Shown piece after piece: positions 1 to 8,122 of a stretch of 32,705 bases of DNA (the stretch's first letter is position 1; every line of letters begins with the position of its first letter). The position numbers were made by a program, and so were the translations under genes. Source of the DNA: Burkholderiales bacterium (GTDB lineage: Bacteria > Pseudomonadota > Gammaproteobacteria > Burkholderiales > Burkholderiaceae_C); contig JAPLPQ010000027.1 of NCBI GenBank assembly GCA_026400105.1, positions 1-32,705 on the forward strand. Reading direction: 5' to 3'. Under the pieces are notes generated by a model, which ran no database searches, was not told where the DNA came from, and worked only from the letters and a program-made list of their open reading frames with translations.

Positions 1-2288
1 ACTGGTGCTTCGACTGCGGTTCCTCGCTGGCCGAGTTCGAGATCGAGTACCAGGACAAGAAGAGCGACACGCTCGACGTCGCCTTCCTGGCCGACGACAA
101 CGCCAAGCTGGCCGCCGCCTTCGGCATCGACGCCGCGCAGTTGAGCCAGGCCTTCGCGGTGATCTGGACCACCACCGCCTGGACCATTCCGGCCAACCAG
201 GCGCTCAACGCCCACCCCGAGTTGGTCTACGCGCTGGTCGAGACCCCGAAGGGCCAGCTGATGCTGGCCGAGTCGCTGGTCGAGAAATGCCTGGAGCGCT
301 ACGCGCTCGAAGGCCGCGTGATCGCGACCGCCTCCGGCGACCAGCTGGCCGGCCTGGCCTTCCGCCACCCGCTGTTTGACGTCGATGCCGGCTACCGCCG
401 CCTGTCGCACGTGATGCTGGCCGACTATGTCAGCGCCGACGACGGCACCGGCATCGTGCACTCGGCACCAGCCTATGGCGTCGACGACTTCAACACCTGC
501 GTCGCGCATGGCCTGGCCTATGACGAGATCCTGAACCCGGTGCAGGGCAACGGCCAGTACGAGGCCGAGTTGGCGCTGTTCGGCGGCCTCAACATCTGGA
601 AGGCCTGCCCGGTCGTGATCGAGGCCCTGCGCGAGCACGGCCGCCTGCTGGCGACCAAGGCCATCACGCACAGCTACCCGCATTGCTGGCGCCACAAGAC
701 GCCGGTGATCTACCGCGCCGCCGCGCAGTGGTTCGTGCGCATGGACGAAGGCGACGGCATCTTCGCCACCGACAAGGCACCCAAGAGCCTGCGTGCGCTG
801 GCGCTGGACGCGATCGAGCACACCCAGTTCTACCCCGAGAACGGCCGCGCCCGCCTGCGCGACATGATCGCCAACCGGCCCGACTGGTGCATCAGCCGCC
901 AGCGTTCCTGGGGCGTTCCGCTGCCCTTCCTGCTGCATGTGGACAGCGGCGAGCCGCATCCGCGCACGCCCGAGATCATCGACCTGGCGGCCGAGGTGGT
1001 CGAGGCCGGTGGCATCGAGGCCTGGAGCAAGCTGTCGGTCGCGGACATCCTGGCGCGCATCGGCGACGACGCCGACGCGGCGAGCTACAGCAAGAGCACC
1101 GACATCCTGGAAGTGTGGTTCGACTCGGGCTCGACCCACACCACGGTCCTGAAGGGCAGCCACGCCGGCAGCGCGCATGACCATGGCCCGGAAGCCGACC
1201 TGTACCTCGAAGGCCATGATCAGCACCGTGGCTGGTTCCACAGCTCGCTGCTGCTGGGCTGCGCGCTGTACGACCGCGCGCCGTACAAGGGCCTGCTGAC
1301 GCACGGCTTCACGGTCGACGGCCAGGGCCGCAAGATGAGCAAATCGGTCGGCAACGTGGTGGCACCCCAGACCATCAGCAGCAAGATGGGCGCCGAGATC
1401 ATCCGGCTCTGGGTCGCGATGACCGACTATTCGGGCGACCTCGGCATCGACGACAAGATCCTGGCACGGGTGGTCGACGCCTACCGCCGCATCCGCAACA
1501 CGCTGCGCTTCCTGCTGGCCAACATCAGCGACTTCGACGCCGCGACCGATTCGGTGCCGTTCGAGCAGCTGCTCGAAGTCGACCGCTACGCGCTGAGCCG
1601 CGCCTCGGCCTTCCAGGCCGACCTGCTGGCGCATTACCAGGTCTACGAGTTCCACCCGGTGGTGTCCAAGCTGCAGGTCTACTGCTCGGAAGACCTGGGC
1701 GCCTTCTACCTCGACGTGCTGAAGGACCGGCTCTACACCACGGCGCCCAACAGCCTGGCGCGCCGCTCGGCCCAGACCGCGCTGCACCAGATCACGCATG
1801 CGATGCTGCGCTGGATGGCGCCCTTCCTGTCCTTCACGGCCGAGGAAGCCTGGGCGATCGTCGGTCACACGCCGTCGATCTTCACCGAGACCTACCTGCC
1901 GCTCGAGACGCCGAACGAGGCGCTGATCGCCAAGTGGAGCCGCGTGCTCGAGCTGCGCGGCATCGTCAACAAGGCGATCGAGGCACGTCGCGTCGCCGGC
2001 GAGGTCGGCTCGTCGCTGCAGGCCAATGTGGTGCTGACGCTGGGCGCCGAGGACCTGGCGCTGCTGCAGTCGCTCGGTGATGACCTCAAGTTCGTCTTCA
2101 TCGTGTCCCAGATCGAACTGGCGGCGGGCGCCGACGTAGCGGTCGAGGTCAAGGCCTCGGGCGCGCAGAAATGCGAGCGCTGCTGGCATTACCGCGACGA
2201 TGTCGGCCATGACGCAGCGCACCCGGGCATCTGCGGCCGCTGCACCAGCAACCTGCACGGCGCGGGCGAAACCCGCAGCGTAGCCTGA
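1..2288 (+). CDS. ileS: Isoleucyl-tRNA synthetase, 3' part (5' end outside the window)
   Basis: This is the C-terminal ~760 residues of cytoplasmic isoleucyl-tRNA synthetase, which charges tRNA-Ile. The open frame runs in from the left edge (first full codon at position 3, reading [13 protein letters not shown]). The remains of the CP1 editing domain are visible: the threonine-rich [11 protein letters not shown] and [16 protein letters not shown]. The second class I signature KMSKS (in [10 protein letters not shown], near 1330-1350) is intact. The C-terminus carries the zinc-binding knuckle CERCWHY...CGRC typical of bacterial IleRS. The stop lies 1 bp before the lspA start, so the two genes are co-transcribed and probably translationally coupled. 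ribF usually precedes this pair in proteobacteria but is out of view. Nothing is unusual in the visible part. Confidence 0.97.
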   Translation, partial: WCFDCGSSLAEFEIEYQDKKSDTLDVAFLADDNAKLAAAFGIDAAQLSQAFAVIWTTTAWTIPANQALNAHPELVYALVETPKGQLMLAESLVEKCLERYALEGRVIATASGDQLAGLAFRHPLFDVDAGYRRLSHVMLADYVSADDGTGIVHSAPAYGVDDFNTCVAHGLAYDEILNPVQGNGQYEAELALFGGLNIWKACPVVIEALREHGRLLATKAITHSYPHCWRHKTPVIYRAAAQWFVRMDEGDGIFATDKAPKSLRALALDAIEHTQFYPENGRARLRDMIANRPDWCISRQRSWGVPLPFLLHVDSGEPHPRTPEIIDLAAEVVEAGGIEAWSKLSVADILARIGDDADAASYSKSTDILEVWFDSGSTHTTVLKGSHAGSAHDHGPEADLYLEGHDQHRGWFHSSLLLGCALYDRAPYKGLLTHGFTVDGQGRKMSKSVGNVVAPQTISSKMGAEIIRLWVAMTDYSGDLGIDDKILARVVDAYRRIRNTLRFLLANISDFDAATDSVPFEQLLEVDRYALSRASAFQADLLAHYQVYEFHPVVSKLQVYCSEDLGAFYLDVLKDRLYTTAPNSLARRSAQTALHQITHAMLRWMAPFLSFTAEEAWAIVGHTPSIFTETYLPLETPNEALIAKWSRVLELRGIVNKAIEARRVAGEVGSSLQANVVLTLGAEDLALLQSLGDDLKFVFIVSQIELAAGADVAVEVKASGAQKCERCWHYRDDVGHDAAHPGICGRCTSNLHGAGETRSVA

Positions 2289-2289
2289 G

Positions 2290-2859
2290 ATGGCGCGCCG
2301 CCCCAACGCGGCTGCCGGCCGCACGACCAAGGCCCTGCCGCTGCAGCCTGTCAAGGGCGCGCCAGGCCCGGGCCTGCTGTTCTGGCTGGCGCTGGCGCTG
2401 CTGATCCTGGTCGCCGACCAGCTCAGCAAATGGCTGATCCTGGGCAGCTATGTGCAGCACGAGACCACGGTCGTGACCAGTTTCTTCAACCTGGTGCGGG
2501 TGCATAACCCGGGCGCGGCGTTCTCCTTCCTGGCTGATGCCGGCGGCTGGCAGCGCTGGTTCTTCACCGCGCTGGGCCTCGGTGCGGCCGGCTTCATCGT
2601 CTGGCTGCTGCGCGCTCATGCCGGCCAGCGCCTGTTCTCGTTTGCGCTGTCCTGCGTGCTGGGTGGCGCCCTGGGCAACGTGATCGACCGCATGCTGCAT
2701 GGCTATGTGGTCGACATGCTCGACTTCCACTGGCGCTGGCTGGAGTCGATGTTCCCGGCTGGCCATTTCCCGGCCTTCAACCTGGCCGATGTGGCGATCA
2801 GCATCGGCGCAGCCGGGCTGATCCTGGACGAGCTGCTGCGGGTGCGAAGGACGCGCTGA
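2290..2859 (+). CDS. lspA: Lipoprotein signal peptidase II
   Basis: LspA is an inner-membrane aspartyl protease that cleaves prolipoprotein signal peptides after diacylglyceryl transfer. The 189-residue protein is slightly longer than the usual ~165 because of a basic N-terminal extension (residues 1-27). It has four hydrophobic segments. The family motifs are present: VADQLSKW (41-48), [10 protein letters not shown] (71-80), GNVIDR (129-134) and FNLADVAI (163-170). The catalytic aspartates by family alignment are D142 (in YVVDMLDF) and D167 (in FNLAD). The ATG follows the ileS TGA after one base. An intrinsic terminator begins about 30 bp downstream. Substrates in this window would include the predicted lipoproteins at 4151, 8123 and 30070. 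Confidence 0.97.
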   Translation: MARRPNAAAGRTTKALPLQPVKGAPGPGLLFWLALALLILVADQLSKWLILGSYVQHETTVVTSFFNLVRVHNPGAAFSFLADAGGWQRWFFTALGLGAAGFIVWLLRAHAGQRLFSFALSCVLGGALGNVIDRMLHGYVVDMLDFHWRWLESMFPAGHFPAFNLADVAISIGAAGLILDELLRVRRTR

Positions 2860-2887
2860 GCGGTTCAACAGATGAGACAGGGATAGA

Positions 2888-2909
2888 GGGCGCTACGGCG
2901 CCCTTTTTT
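2888..2909 (+). terminator. Intrinsic terminator of ileS-lspA
   Basis: A 6-bp GC stem GGGCGC/GCGCCC (2888-2893 with 2898-2903) closes a TACG tetraloop and is followed at once by six T residues (2904-2909). It lies about 30 bp after the lspA stop and insulates it from the converging Fic gene. Read on the minus strand there is no T-run, so it appears to serve only the ileS-lspA transcript. Confidence 0.85.
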
Positions 2910-2921
2910 GCGCCCCGCTGA

Positions 2922-4070
2922 CTACCCTGACAATTCTTCGAGCTCATACCCCGTGCTGCGCCCCCCGCCCCCGGTCTTGCGCAGCACCCCGCACGCCAGC
3001 AGGTCGCTGATGTCGCGCAGCGCCGTATCAGGCGAACATTTGGCGATCGCCGCCCATTTGCTGCTGGTCAGCTTGCCGTCGAAGCCATCCAGCAGCCGGT
3101 TCAGCAGCTTGATCTGCCGCTCGTTGAATGGCAATTCAGCCCAGCGCTGCCAGCTGCGCGCCTTGACCAGCACCGCATCGAGCGTGACCAGCGCCTGATC
3201 GACCGCTCGCTGCAGCGCAGCCAGGAACCAGAGCAGCCATGCGGTGACATCCAGGCTCCCTTTTTGTGCCCGCTCCAGCATCTCGTAGTAGGCCTGGCGC
3301 TCGCGCTGGATCTGGGCCGACAGGCTGTAGAAACGCTGCGGGCTGCCGTCCGCACGCGCCAGCAGCAGGTCGCCGATCGCGCGTGCGATGCGGCCATTGC
3401 CATCGTCGAACGGATGAAGGGTGACGAACCACAGATGGCCCAGGCCGGCCCGGATCAGTGCGGGCTCCCGGGGCGGGCCGTTGACCCAGTCAATAAAACG
3501 ACTCATCTCGGCTTCCAGTCGCTGCGCCGGCGGCGCCTCGAAATGCACCCGCTCGCGTCCGATGCGGCCGGACACCACCTGCATCGGGCCGCCGGCATCG
3601 TCGCGCCAGTCTCCGACCTGGAGCTTTGACAGACCCGAATAACCGGTCGGGAACAAGGCGGCATGCCAGCCGAACAGGCGCTCGCGGGTCACAGGCGCCT
3701 GGCTGTTGGAACTGGCGTCGAGCACCATCTCGACCACGCCCTCGACATGGCGATCCACCGGTGCCAGCGCACCGATGTCCACGCCCAGACGGCGGGCGAT
3801 CGACGACCGCACCGATCCGACATCGAGTGGTTCGCCCTCGATCGCGCTGGTCTTGACCACGTCTTCGGTCAACGCGGCCAGACTGGCCTGATCGCGCAGG
3901 GCCATGCCGATATCGGCCAACCGGCCCATCAGCAGGCCCTGGGCCAGACTGACCTCGGCCATGGGTTGAACCAGCGCGGCCAGGTCATAGCGCCAGTTTG
4001 GCCAGTCACTGGCCTGCCAGACATAGATGCAATCACCGCTATTCATGCGGAGATTATGAACCTTATTCAC
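2922..4070 (-). CDS. Fic family AMPylase with DUF4172-like N-terminus
   Basis: Fic proteins transfer AMP, or related nucleotide moieties, to hydroxyl side chains of target proteins. The core signature HPFDDGNGRIAR (219-230) matches HPFx(D/E)GNGRxxR completely, including the catalytic His219. An inhibitory motif TSAIEG (74-79), fitting (S/T)xxxE(G/N), lies N-terminal to the Fic core. This is the class II, self-inhibited arrangement, so no separate antitoxin is required. The N-terminal ~60 residues (IYVWQASDWPNW) resemble DUF4172, and residues ~310-370 look like a winged helix. A GTG start at 4070 has a purine-rich GAGAAGG just upstream; an in-frame ATG at 4046 is the alternative. The gene is divergent from the SUMF1-like lipoprotein and convergent with lspA. 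The target is unknown. Confidence 0.9.
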   Translation of the reverse strand: MNKVHNLRMNSGDCIYVWQASDWPNWRYDLAALVQPMAEVSLAQGLLMGRLADIGMALRDQASLAALTEDVVKTSAIEGEPLDVGSVRSSIARRLGVDIGALAPVDRHVEGVVEMVLDASSNSQAPVTRERLFGWHAALFPTGYSGLSKLQVGDWRDDAGGPMQVVSGRIGRERVHFEAPPAQRLEAEMSRFIDWVNGPPREPALIRAGLGHLWFVTLHPFDDGNGRIARAIGDLLLARADGSPQRFYSLSAQIQRERQAYYEMLERAQKGSLDVTAWLLWFLAALQRAVDQALVTLDAVLVKARSWQRWAELPFNERQIKLLNRLLDGFDGKLTSSKWAAIAKCSPDTALRDISDLLACGVLRKTGGGGRSTGYELEELSG

Positions 4071-4094
4071 CGCAAGCCTTCTCGCCTCTACACT
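4066..4094 (+). promoter_or_regulatory. Candidate sigma-70 promoter for the SUMF1-like lipoprotein
   Basis: TTCACC (4066-4071) and TACACT (4089-4094) are separated by 17 bp, each matching four of six consensus bases. The site lies in the short divergent interval between the Fic gene and the lipoprotein gene starting at 4151. This is pattern matching only. Confidence 0.25.
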
Positions 4095-4150
4095 GGCCGC
4101 CTGGGCGCTAACGCATCGTCGGATGCCATGTGCGCAGGGAGGAGACAGCC

Positions 4151-5185
4151 ATGAGGAATCCCGTCAGAAGCACGACAACGATCATGCTGCTCGGACTGTC
4201 GCTGGCCTTGCCGGCCTGTTCCGGCCTGGGCCAGCCGACCGCCCCAGCCGGCCATGTCAACTCGCTGGGCATGCGTTTCGTGCGGATACCGGCGGGCGAA
4301 TTCCTGATGGGCAGCGACGAAGCCCCGGAACGGCTGGCGCGGGATTTTCCAGCCTACGAGCTCAAGCGCTTCTTGCAACTGGGCGACGAGCAGCCGGTGC
4401 ACCGGGTCCGGATCAGCCAGCCGTTCTGGCTCGGACAGCACGAGGTCACCGTGGGCCAGTTCCGGGCCTTCCTGCAGGCCTCGGGCCATGTGCCCGAATC
4501 GGTCGCCGACGGCAGCGGCGGCTACGGCTACAACCCCGACTACGATCCGGCCAGCACGACGCGCGGCGACGCCTTCGAGGGCCGGGACCCGCGCTATTCC
4601 TGGGACCAGCCGGGATTTGCCCAGACCGACCAGTCACCGGTGCTCAACGTGACCTGGAACGATGCCGTGGCGCTGGCGCGCTGGCTGAGCCTGAGAGAGA
4701 ACCGGGTCTACCGCCTGCCGACCGAGGCCGAATGGGAATACGCCTGCCGCGCCGGCAGCCGGACCCGCTATCACCAGGGCGACGATCCGCAGTCACTGGC
4801 GCAGGTGGCCAATGTCTTCGATGCCGCTGCCCTGCCCTACTGGCCGCGCTGGCAAGCCTATGCCCTGGCCGGATCGGATGGCCATGCCTTCAGCGCTCCG
4901 GTCGGCAGCCTGGCACCCAACGCCTTCGGGCTGTACGACATGCTCGGCAACGCCTGGGAATGGGTGGCCGACTGGCACGACCCGCAGTATTACGCCAGCT
5001 CCCCGAACACGGACCCACAGGGGCCCGAGGATGGAGGGGTCAAGGTCAGGCGCGGCGGCTCCTGGCACAGCTGGGCCCTGTATGCGCGCTGTTCGTTCCG
5101 CAACTGGAACAGCCCGCAGACCCGCTACACCCTGGTCGGCATGCGCTTGCTGCTCGAGGTCGAAGCTGACAGCGAGCGGCGCTAG
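4151..5185 (+). CDS. SUMF1/formylglycine-generating-enzyme-fold lipoprotein
   Basis: This 344-residue protein has the FGE-sulfatase (SUMF1) fold: LGMRFVRIPAGEFLMGS near the start, then QHEVTVGQFRAFL, NVTWNDAVALARWLS, RLPTEAEWEYACRAGS, LYDMLGNAWEWVADW and RRGGSW...GMRLL. The start is placed at 4151 because a GGAGGAG Shine-Dalgarno sits 7 bp upstream; an ATG at 4130 lacks one. The N-terminus is a lipoprotein signal ending in LPAC (Cys23), so the domain should be anchored in the envelope. True formylglycine-generating enzymes carry a C-terminal cysteine pair. Only one cysteine (ARCSFR) is visible in the matching segment, so sulfatase activation is unlikely and a binding or regulatory role is more probable. 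No sulfatase gene is adjacent. Confidence 0.85.
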   Translation: MRNPVRSTTTIMLLGLSLALPACSGLGQPTAPAGHVNSLGMRFVRIPAGEFLMGSDEAPERLARDFPAYELKRFLQLGDEQPVHRVRISQPFWLGQHEVTVGQFRAFLQASGHVPESVADGSGGYGYNPDYDPASTTRGDAFEGRDPRYSWDQPGFAQTDQSPVLNVTWNDAVALARWLSLRENRVYRLPTEAEWEYACRAGSRTRYHQGDDPQSLAQVANVFDAAALPYWPRWQAYALAGSDGHAFSAPVGSLAPNAFGLYDMLGNAWEWVADWHDPQYYASSPNTDPQGPEDGGVKVRRGGSWHSWALYARCSFRNWNSPQTRYTLVGMRLLLEVEADSERR

Positions 5186-5186
5186 C

Positions 5187-5221
5187 GCATGCCCCCGCCC
5201 GGGGCAACAGGCGCGGCATGC
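5187..5221. repeat. Inverted repeat between convergent genes
   Basis: Arms GCATGCC (5187-5193) and GGCATGC (5215-5221) are perfect complements. A smaller CCCC/GGGG hairpin (5193-5204) lies between them. There is no T-run on either strand, so this may be a weak bidirectional terminator or mRNA-end structure between the lipoprotein gene and the minus-strand gene ending at 5245. Confidence 0.35.
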
Positions 5222-5244
5222 CTCGAAGCCTGGTTACAGCCGGA

Positions 5245-5997
5245 CTACGCTGCGCGGAAGCGGACATGCTGCCGGGCAACGACCTGGGTGGCGAAATCGG
5301 CGTCATCCGGAATCTGCACCTGGAAGAAATCCCGCTGGAAGACAGGGAATCGATCGAACTTTTTCGACCTGAATATCCCGCGATTGCGCTTCAGTTCGCT
5401 GTAACGGTCACCGACAAACTCCTTGTGGATCGCAGTGAACGGCAGGATGTTTTCAGCGAACTGCTCATTCACGCCATTGCGAGGGTCCTGCTGGAACCGC
5501 TCAAAGGCAGAAAACTGATCGGCACAAATCACCTGGATCGCAGTCTCCGGCATGCGGTACCTTGGCGACCACAGCACATGCCAGCCGGACGAAACTTCGT
5601 TGATGAAATCCGCCAACGGTTGACTCAGGATGTAGGCATCCGATTCGATGTGAACGATCTTGCTCGCCCCCGTCAAGCGCGCCAGTTGCAGGGAATGGAA
5701 GAAGCTGCGCCACCAGCCAGGGTAAACCGCAGCAGCTTGACGCCCCAGGTTGTCCGGAAACCGGGCCACCAGCTTGTCTTCTGCAGGCACAGGGAATCCA
5801 GCGCTCGCCGGAAAACTCCTTATCAGCTGCGCATTCGGCACATGAGGCGAACCGTCATCAATCAGGAACATCCGATTCCAATCGATCGGACCGTCCTCGT
5901 AGTAGTCAAGCCAACGCTGATACCTCGACTGCCAGGCAGTCTCGTCTCTGGCATAGCAGGTACAAAACAGCAGGGTATCTATCTTTGCTGCGGGCAT
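5245..5997 (-). CDS. Glycosyltransferase-like protein of unknown substrate
   Basis: The 250-residue protein has features of a GT-A-type nucleotide-sugar transferase: an N-terminal strand (DTLLFCTCYAR), then MFLIDDGSPHVPNA resembling the nucleotide-binding IDDGS motif, and KIVHIESDAYI, where ESD could be the metal-binding DxD equivalent. There is no signal peptide or membrane segment, so it is probably cytoplasmic. I do not recognise the exact family. Its base composition and codon use are visibly less GC-rich than the flanking genes, which suggests recent acquisition. The start at 5997 lies only 5 bp past the stop of the MaoC-like gene, so it may be read from that upstream transcript. The Shine-Dalgarno is weak (GAACGAG). 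Function beyond glycosyltransferase-like is not assigned. Confidence 0.6.
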   Translation of the reverse strand: MPAAKIDTLLFCTCYARDETAWQSRYQRWLDYYEDGPIDWNRMFLIDDGSPHVPNAQLIRSFPASAGFPVPAEDKLVARFPDNLGRQAAAVYPGWWRSFFHSLQLARLTGASKIVHIESDAYILSQPLADFINEVSSGWHVLWSPRYRMPETAIQVICADQFSAFERFQQDPRNGVNEQFAENILPFTAIHKEFVGDRYSELKRNRGIFRSKKFDRFPVFQRDFFQVQIPDDADFATQVVARQHVRFRAA

Positions 5998-6002
5998 CTC
6001 GT

Positions 6003-6482
6003 TCAGATATGAGGCGGTTTCGAGTCTGGGGCGACAGGCCGGCGCCCGATCACGATCCGCGCGATGCAGGACTGCACGGTCTCGCCTTGCTGGTTCGAGG
6101 TCGTGATCAGGACCCGGACCATGCCGCGGTCGGGCTTGGATCGCGACGGAGTGATCTCGAGCACCTCGATCCCGACGCTGAGCCGGTCGCCGGGACGGGT
6201 CGGGCGCGGCCAGCGCAGCTCGTCGATGCCGGCGCCGACCATGCCGCCGACCGGCTTGAAGTCGCTGTCGACCAGCAGCCGCATCGTCAGCGACGCAGTG
6301 TGCCAGCCGCTGGCGGCCAGGCCGCCGAACAGCGTCGAGCGGGCGGCCTCGTGGTCGAGGTGGAACGGCTGCGGATCGTAGCGGGCGGCGAACTCGCGGA
6401 TCGCATCGGCGTCGAGCTCGAGGCTGGCCGAGGCAAAGCGCTGGCCCAGGCTCAGGTCTTCCAGATAAAGGGCGGGCGTCAT
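6003..6482 (-). CDS. MaoC family (R)-hydratase/dehydratase
   Basis: This is a single hot-dog-fold MaoC domain of 159 residues, the usual size for the family. The hydratase signature is visible: ARYDPQPFHLDHEAA (residues ~33-47), with the Asp and His that activate water in (R)-specific enoyl-CoA hydratases, followed by FGGLAASGWHT. The start at 6482 (MTPALYLEDL) is preceded by only a weak purine stretch (AAAAGAG). The gene sits 23 bp downstream of the quinone oxidoreductase gene on the same strand, so the two probably share a transcript. The likely role is hydration of an enoyl-CoA or a related thioester; the exact substrate cannot be read from sequence. Confidence 0.9.
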   Translation of the reverse strand: MTPALYLEDLSLGQRFASASLELDADAIREFAARYDPQPFHLDHEAARSTLFGGLAASGWHTASLTMRLLVDSDFKPVGGMVGAGIDELRWPRPTRPGDRLSVGIEVLEITPSRSKPDRGMVRVLITTSNQQGETVQSCIARIVIGRRPVAPDSKPPHI

Positions 6483-6505
6483 CGGCAGGCTCTTTTGCTG
6501 GTGGA

Positions 6506-7504
6506 TCAGGGCAGCAGGATGCTGGAGCCGGTGGTCAGGCGCGCTTCGAGGTCGCGATGCGCCTGCGCGGCCTGATCCAGCGGGTAGCGCTGGTCGATGT
6601 GGATCTTGACCTGGCCGCTCAGCACGACCTCGAACAGCTCGTCGGCCATGGCCTGGACACGCTCGCGGGTGCGGGCGTGGCTGAACAGCGTCGGTCGCGT
6701 GACATAGAGCGATCCTTTCTGTGCCAGCACGCCGGGGGCGAACGGCGGCACCGCGCCCGACGAGTTGCCGAAGCTGACCATCAGGCCCAGCGGCTGCAGG
6801 CAGTCGAGCGACTGGCCCCAGGTGTCCTTGCCGACCGAGTCGTAGACCACCTTGACGCCCTCGCCGCCGGTGATCTCGCGCACGCGGGCGACGAAGTCCT
6901 CGCTGCGGTAGTTGATCATGTGCGCGGCGCCATTGGCCAGCGCCAGCGTGCATTTCTCGTCGCTACCGGCGGTGCCGATCAGGCGGTAACCGAGCGCTTT
7001 CGCCCATTGGCAGGCAATCAGGCCGACACCGCCGGCCGCGGCATGCCACAGGATGTAGTCACCCGGCTCCAGCCCCTCGGCCGGCAGCGTGCGCTTGAGC
7101 AGGTATTGCGCGGTCAGACCCTTGAGCATCATGGCCGCGCCGGTCTCGAAGCTGATGGCATCGGGCAGGCGGCAGACGCTCATGGCGGGCATGACGCGCA
7201 GGTCGCAGTAGCTGCCGGGCTGGCCGCTGCCGGCATAGGCGGCGCGGTCGCCGACCTGCAGGTGGGTCACGCCCGCGCCCACCGCCTCGATCACGCCGGC
7301 GCCCTCGCCGCCCAGGGTCAGCGGCAGGGTCATCGGATACAGGCCCGAGCGCTGGTAGGTATCGATGAAGTTGAGGCCGATCGCGTGATGGCGGAGGCGG
7401 ACTTCGCCCGGGCCGGGCTCGCCGACATCGGTATCGACAAGCTGCATCTGCTCGGGGCCGCCGTGCTGGGTGATGCGGACGGCGCGGCTCTTGAAGGTGG
7501 CCAT
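6506..7504 (-). CDS. qor: NADPH:quinone oxidoreductase (zeta-crystallin type)
   Basis: This 332-residue zinc-free medium-chain dehydrogenase reduces quinones with NADPH. The N-terminal GroES-like domain includes GLNFIDTYQRSGLYP and GGEGAGVIEAVG. The Rossmann dinucleotide site reads HAAAGGVGLIACQWAKALG, with the AxxGxxG pattern typical of QOR. Further signatures are GSDEKCTLALANGA and YDSVGKDTW. The start is set at 7504 (MATFKSRAV) because AGGAG lies 8 bp upstream; a 14-residue upstream extension lacks this. It is the first gene of a probable qor-maoC transcript running toward 5245. The intergenic region upstream carries a perfect 9-bp inverted repeat shared with the divergent gene at 7659. 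Confidence 0.93.
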   Translation of the reverse strand: MATFKSRAVRITQHGGPEQMQLVDTDVGEPGPGEVRLRHHAIGLNFIDTYQRSGLYPMTLPLTLGGEGAGVIEAVGAGVTHLQVGDRAAYAGSGQPGSYCDLRVMPAMSVCRLPDAISFETGAAMMLKGLTAQYLLKRTLPAEGLEPGDYILWHAAAGGVGLIACQWAKALGYRLIGTAGSDEKCTLALANGAAHMINYRSEDFVARVREITGGEGVKVVYDSVGKDTWGQSLDCLQPLGLMVSFGNSSGAVPPFAPGVLAQKGSLYVTRPTLFSHARTRERVQAMADELFEVVLSGQVKIHIDQRYPLDQAAQAHRDLEARLTTGSSILLP

Positions 7505-7535
7505 GAAAAAAGCTCCTGCTGATTGGATTCGGTGC

Positions 7536-7584
7536 AAGCCTGCCATCCTGCCATGAAAACCGGGGCATTCAGGCCGGCAGGCTT
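7536..7584. repeat. Perfect 9-bp inverted repeat in the qor divergent region
   Basis: AAGCCTGCC (7536-7544) and GGCAGGCTT (7576-7584) are exact reverse complements with 31 bp between them. The centre-to-centre spacing is 40 bp, close to four helical turns. The repeat lies between the divergent starts of qor (7504) and the secreted-protein gene (7659). It could be an operator for a dimeric regulator, or a hairpin in the leader of one transcript. Confidence 0.5.
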
Positions 7585-7658
7585 TTCACGACACGGGCAA
7601 TTGGCTACAGTTTGCCCAGCAGTCGCCACGAGACAGCGACTGCGCAGGGAGGACAGGC

Positions 7659-8099
7659 ATGACAATCTTGCCAGCAAGATCCGCCAGCAGGCACTGGCTG
7701 AGCAGCGGACTGGCTCGAGTCCTGGCCATGGGCCTGGCCGCGACCTGCCAGGCCGGCATGGTGGTCAAGACAGATCCGCCAGCACGGCAAGCCAGTCCTG
7801 CCAGCGCCCCGGCGGCATTGGAGACACCGGTGGCACCCGCCACCCAGAAGACACCGGCGAAAACGGCTGCCCCAGCGCCATCAATTCCACCGGTGCCCAG
7901 CCCATCGGCACCCGCCGCGCAACGGCCCAGCCCGATCCGCGCCAGCGGCAAGACTGCGCCGCCGACTGCGGATCGTCCGCTAACGCGACCCAATGACCGA
8001 GCGGGCTGGCCGGCCTGCATCCGGCAGCTCAATGCCGCCGCCCTGTCCGAGCACTGGGATGCCGAGCAGCGCCAGGCCCTGCTCGAGCAATGTCCGTGA
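7659..8099 (+). CDS. Small Pro/Ala-rich secreted protein of unknown function
   Basis: I do not recognise a family for this 146-residue protein. It begins with a basic then hydrophobic stretch (residues ~1-33) ending in ATCQAG, which looks like a signal peptide. A low-complexity segment rich in Ala, Pro, Thr and Ser (~40-115) follows. The short C-terminal part contains two cysteines (WPACIRQL and LLEQCP) that could form a disulfide in the periplasm. A GGGAGGA Shine-Dalgarno lies just before the ATG. The stop (8097-8099) falls just before the OmpA-like lipoprotein gene at 8123, so the two are probably co-transcribed and both act in the envelope. Confidence 0.65.
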   Translation: MTILPARSASRHWLSSGLARVLAMGLAATCQAGMVVKTDPPARQASPASAPAALETPVAPATQKTPAKTAAPAPSIPPVPSPSAPAAQRPSPIRASGKTAPPTADRPLTRPNDRAGWPACIRQLNAAALSEHWDAEQRQALLEQCP

Positions 8100-8122
8100 T
8101 GAAACGCCGTCAGGAGCCCGCC

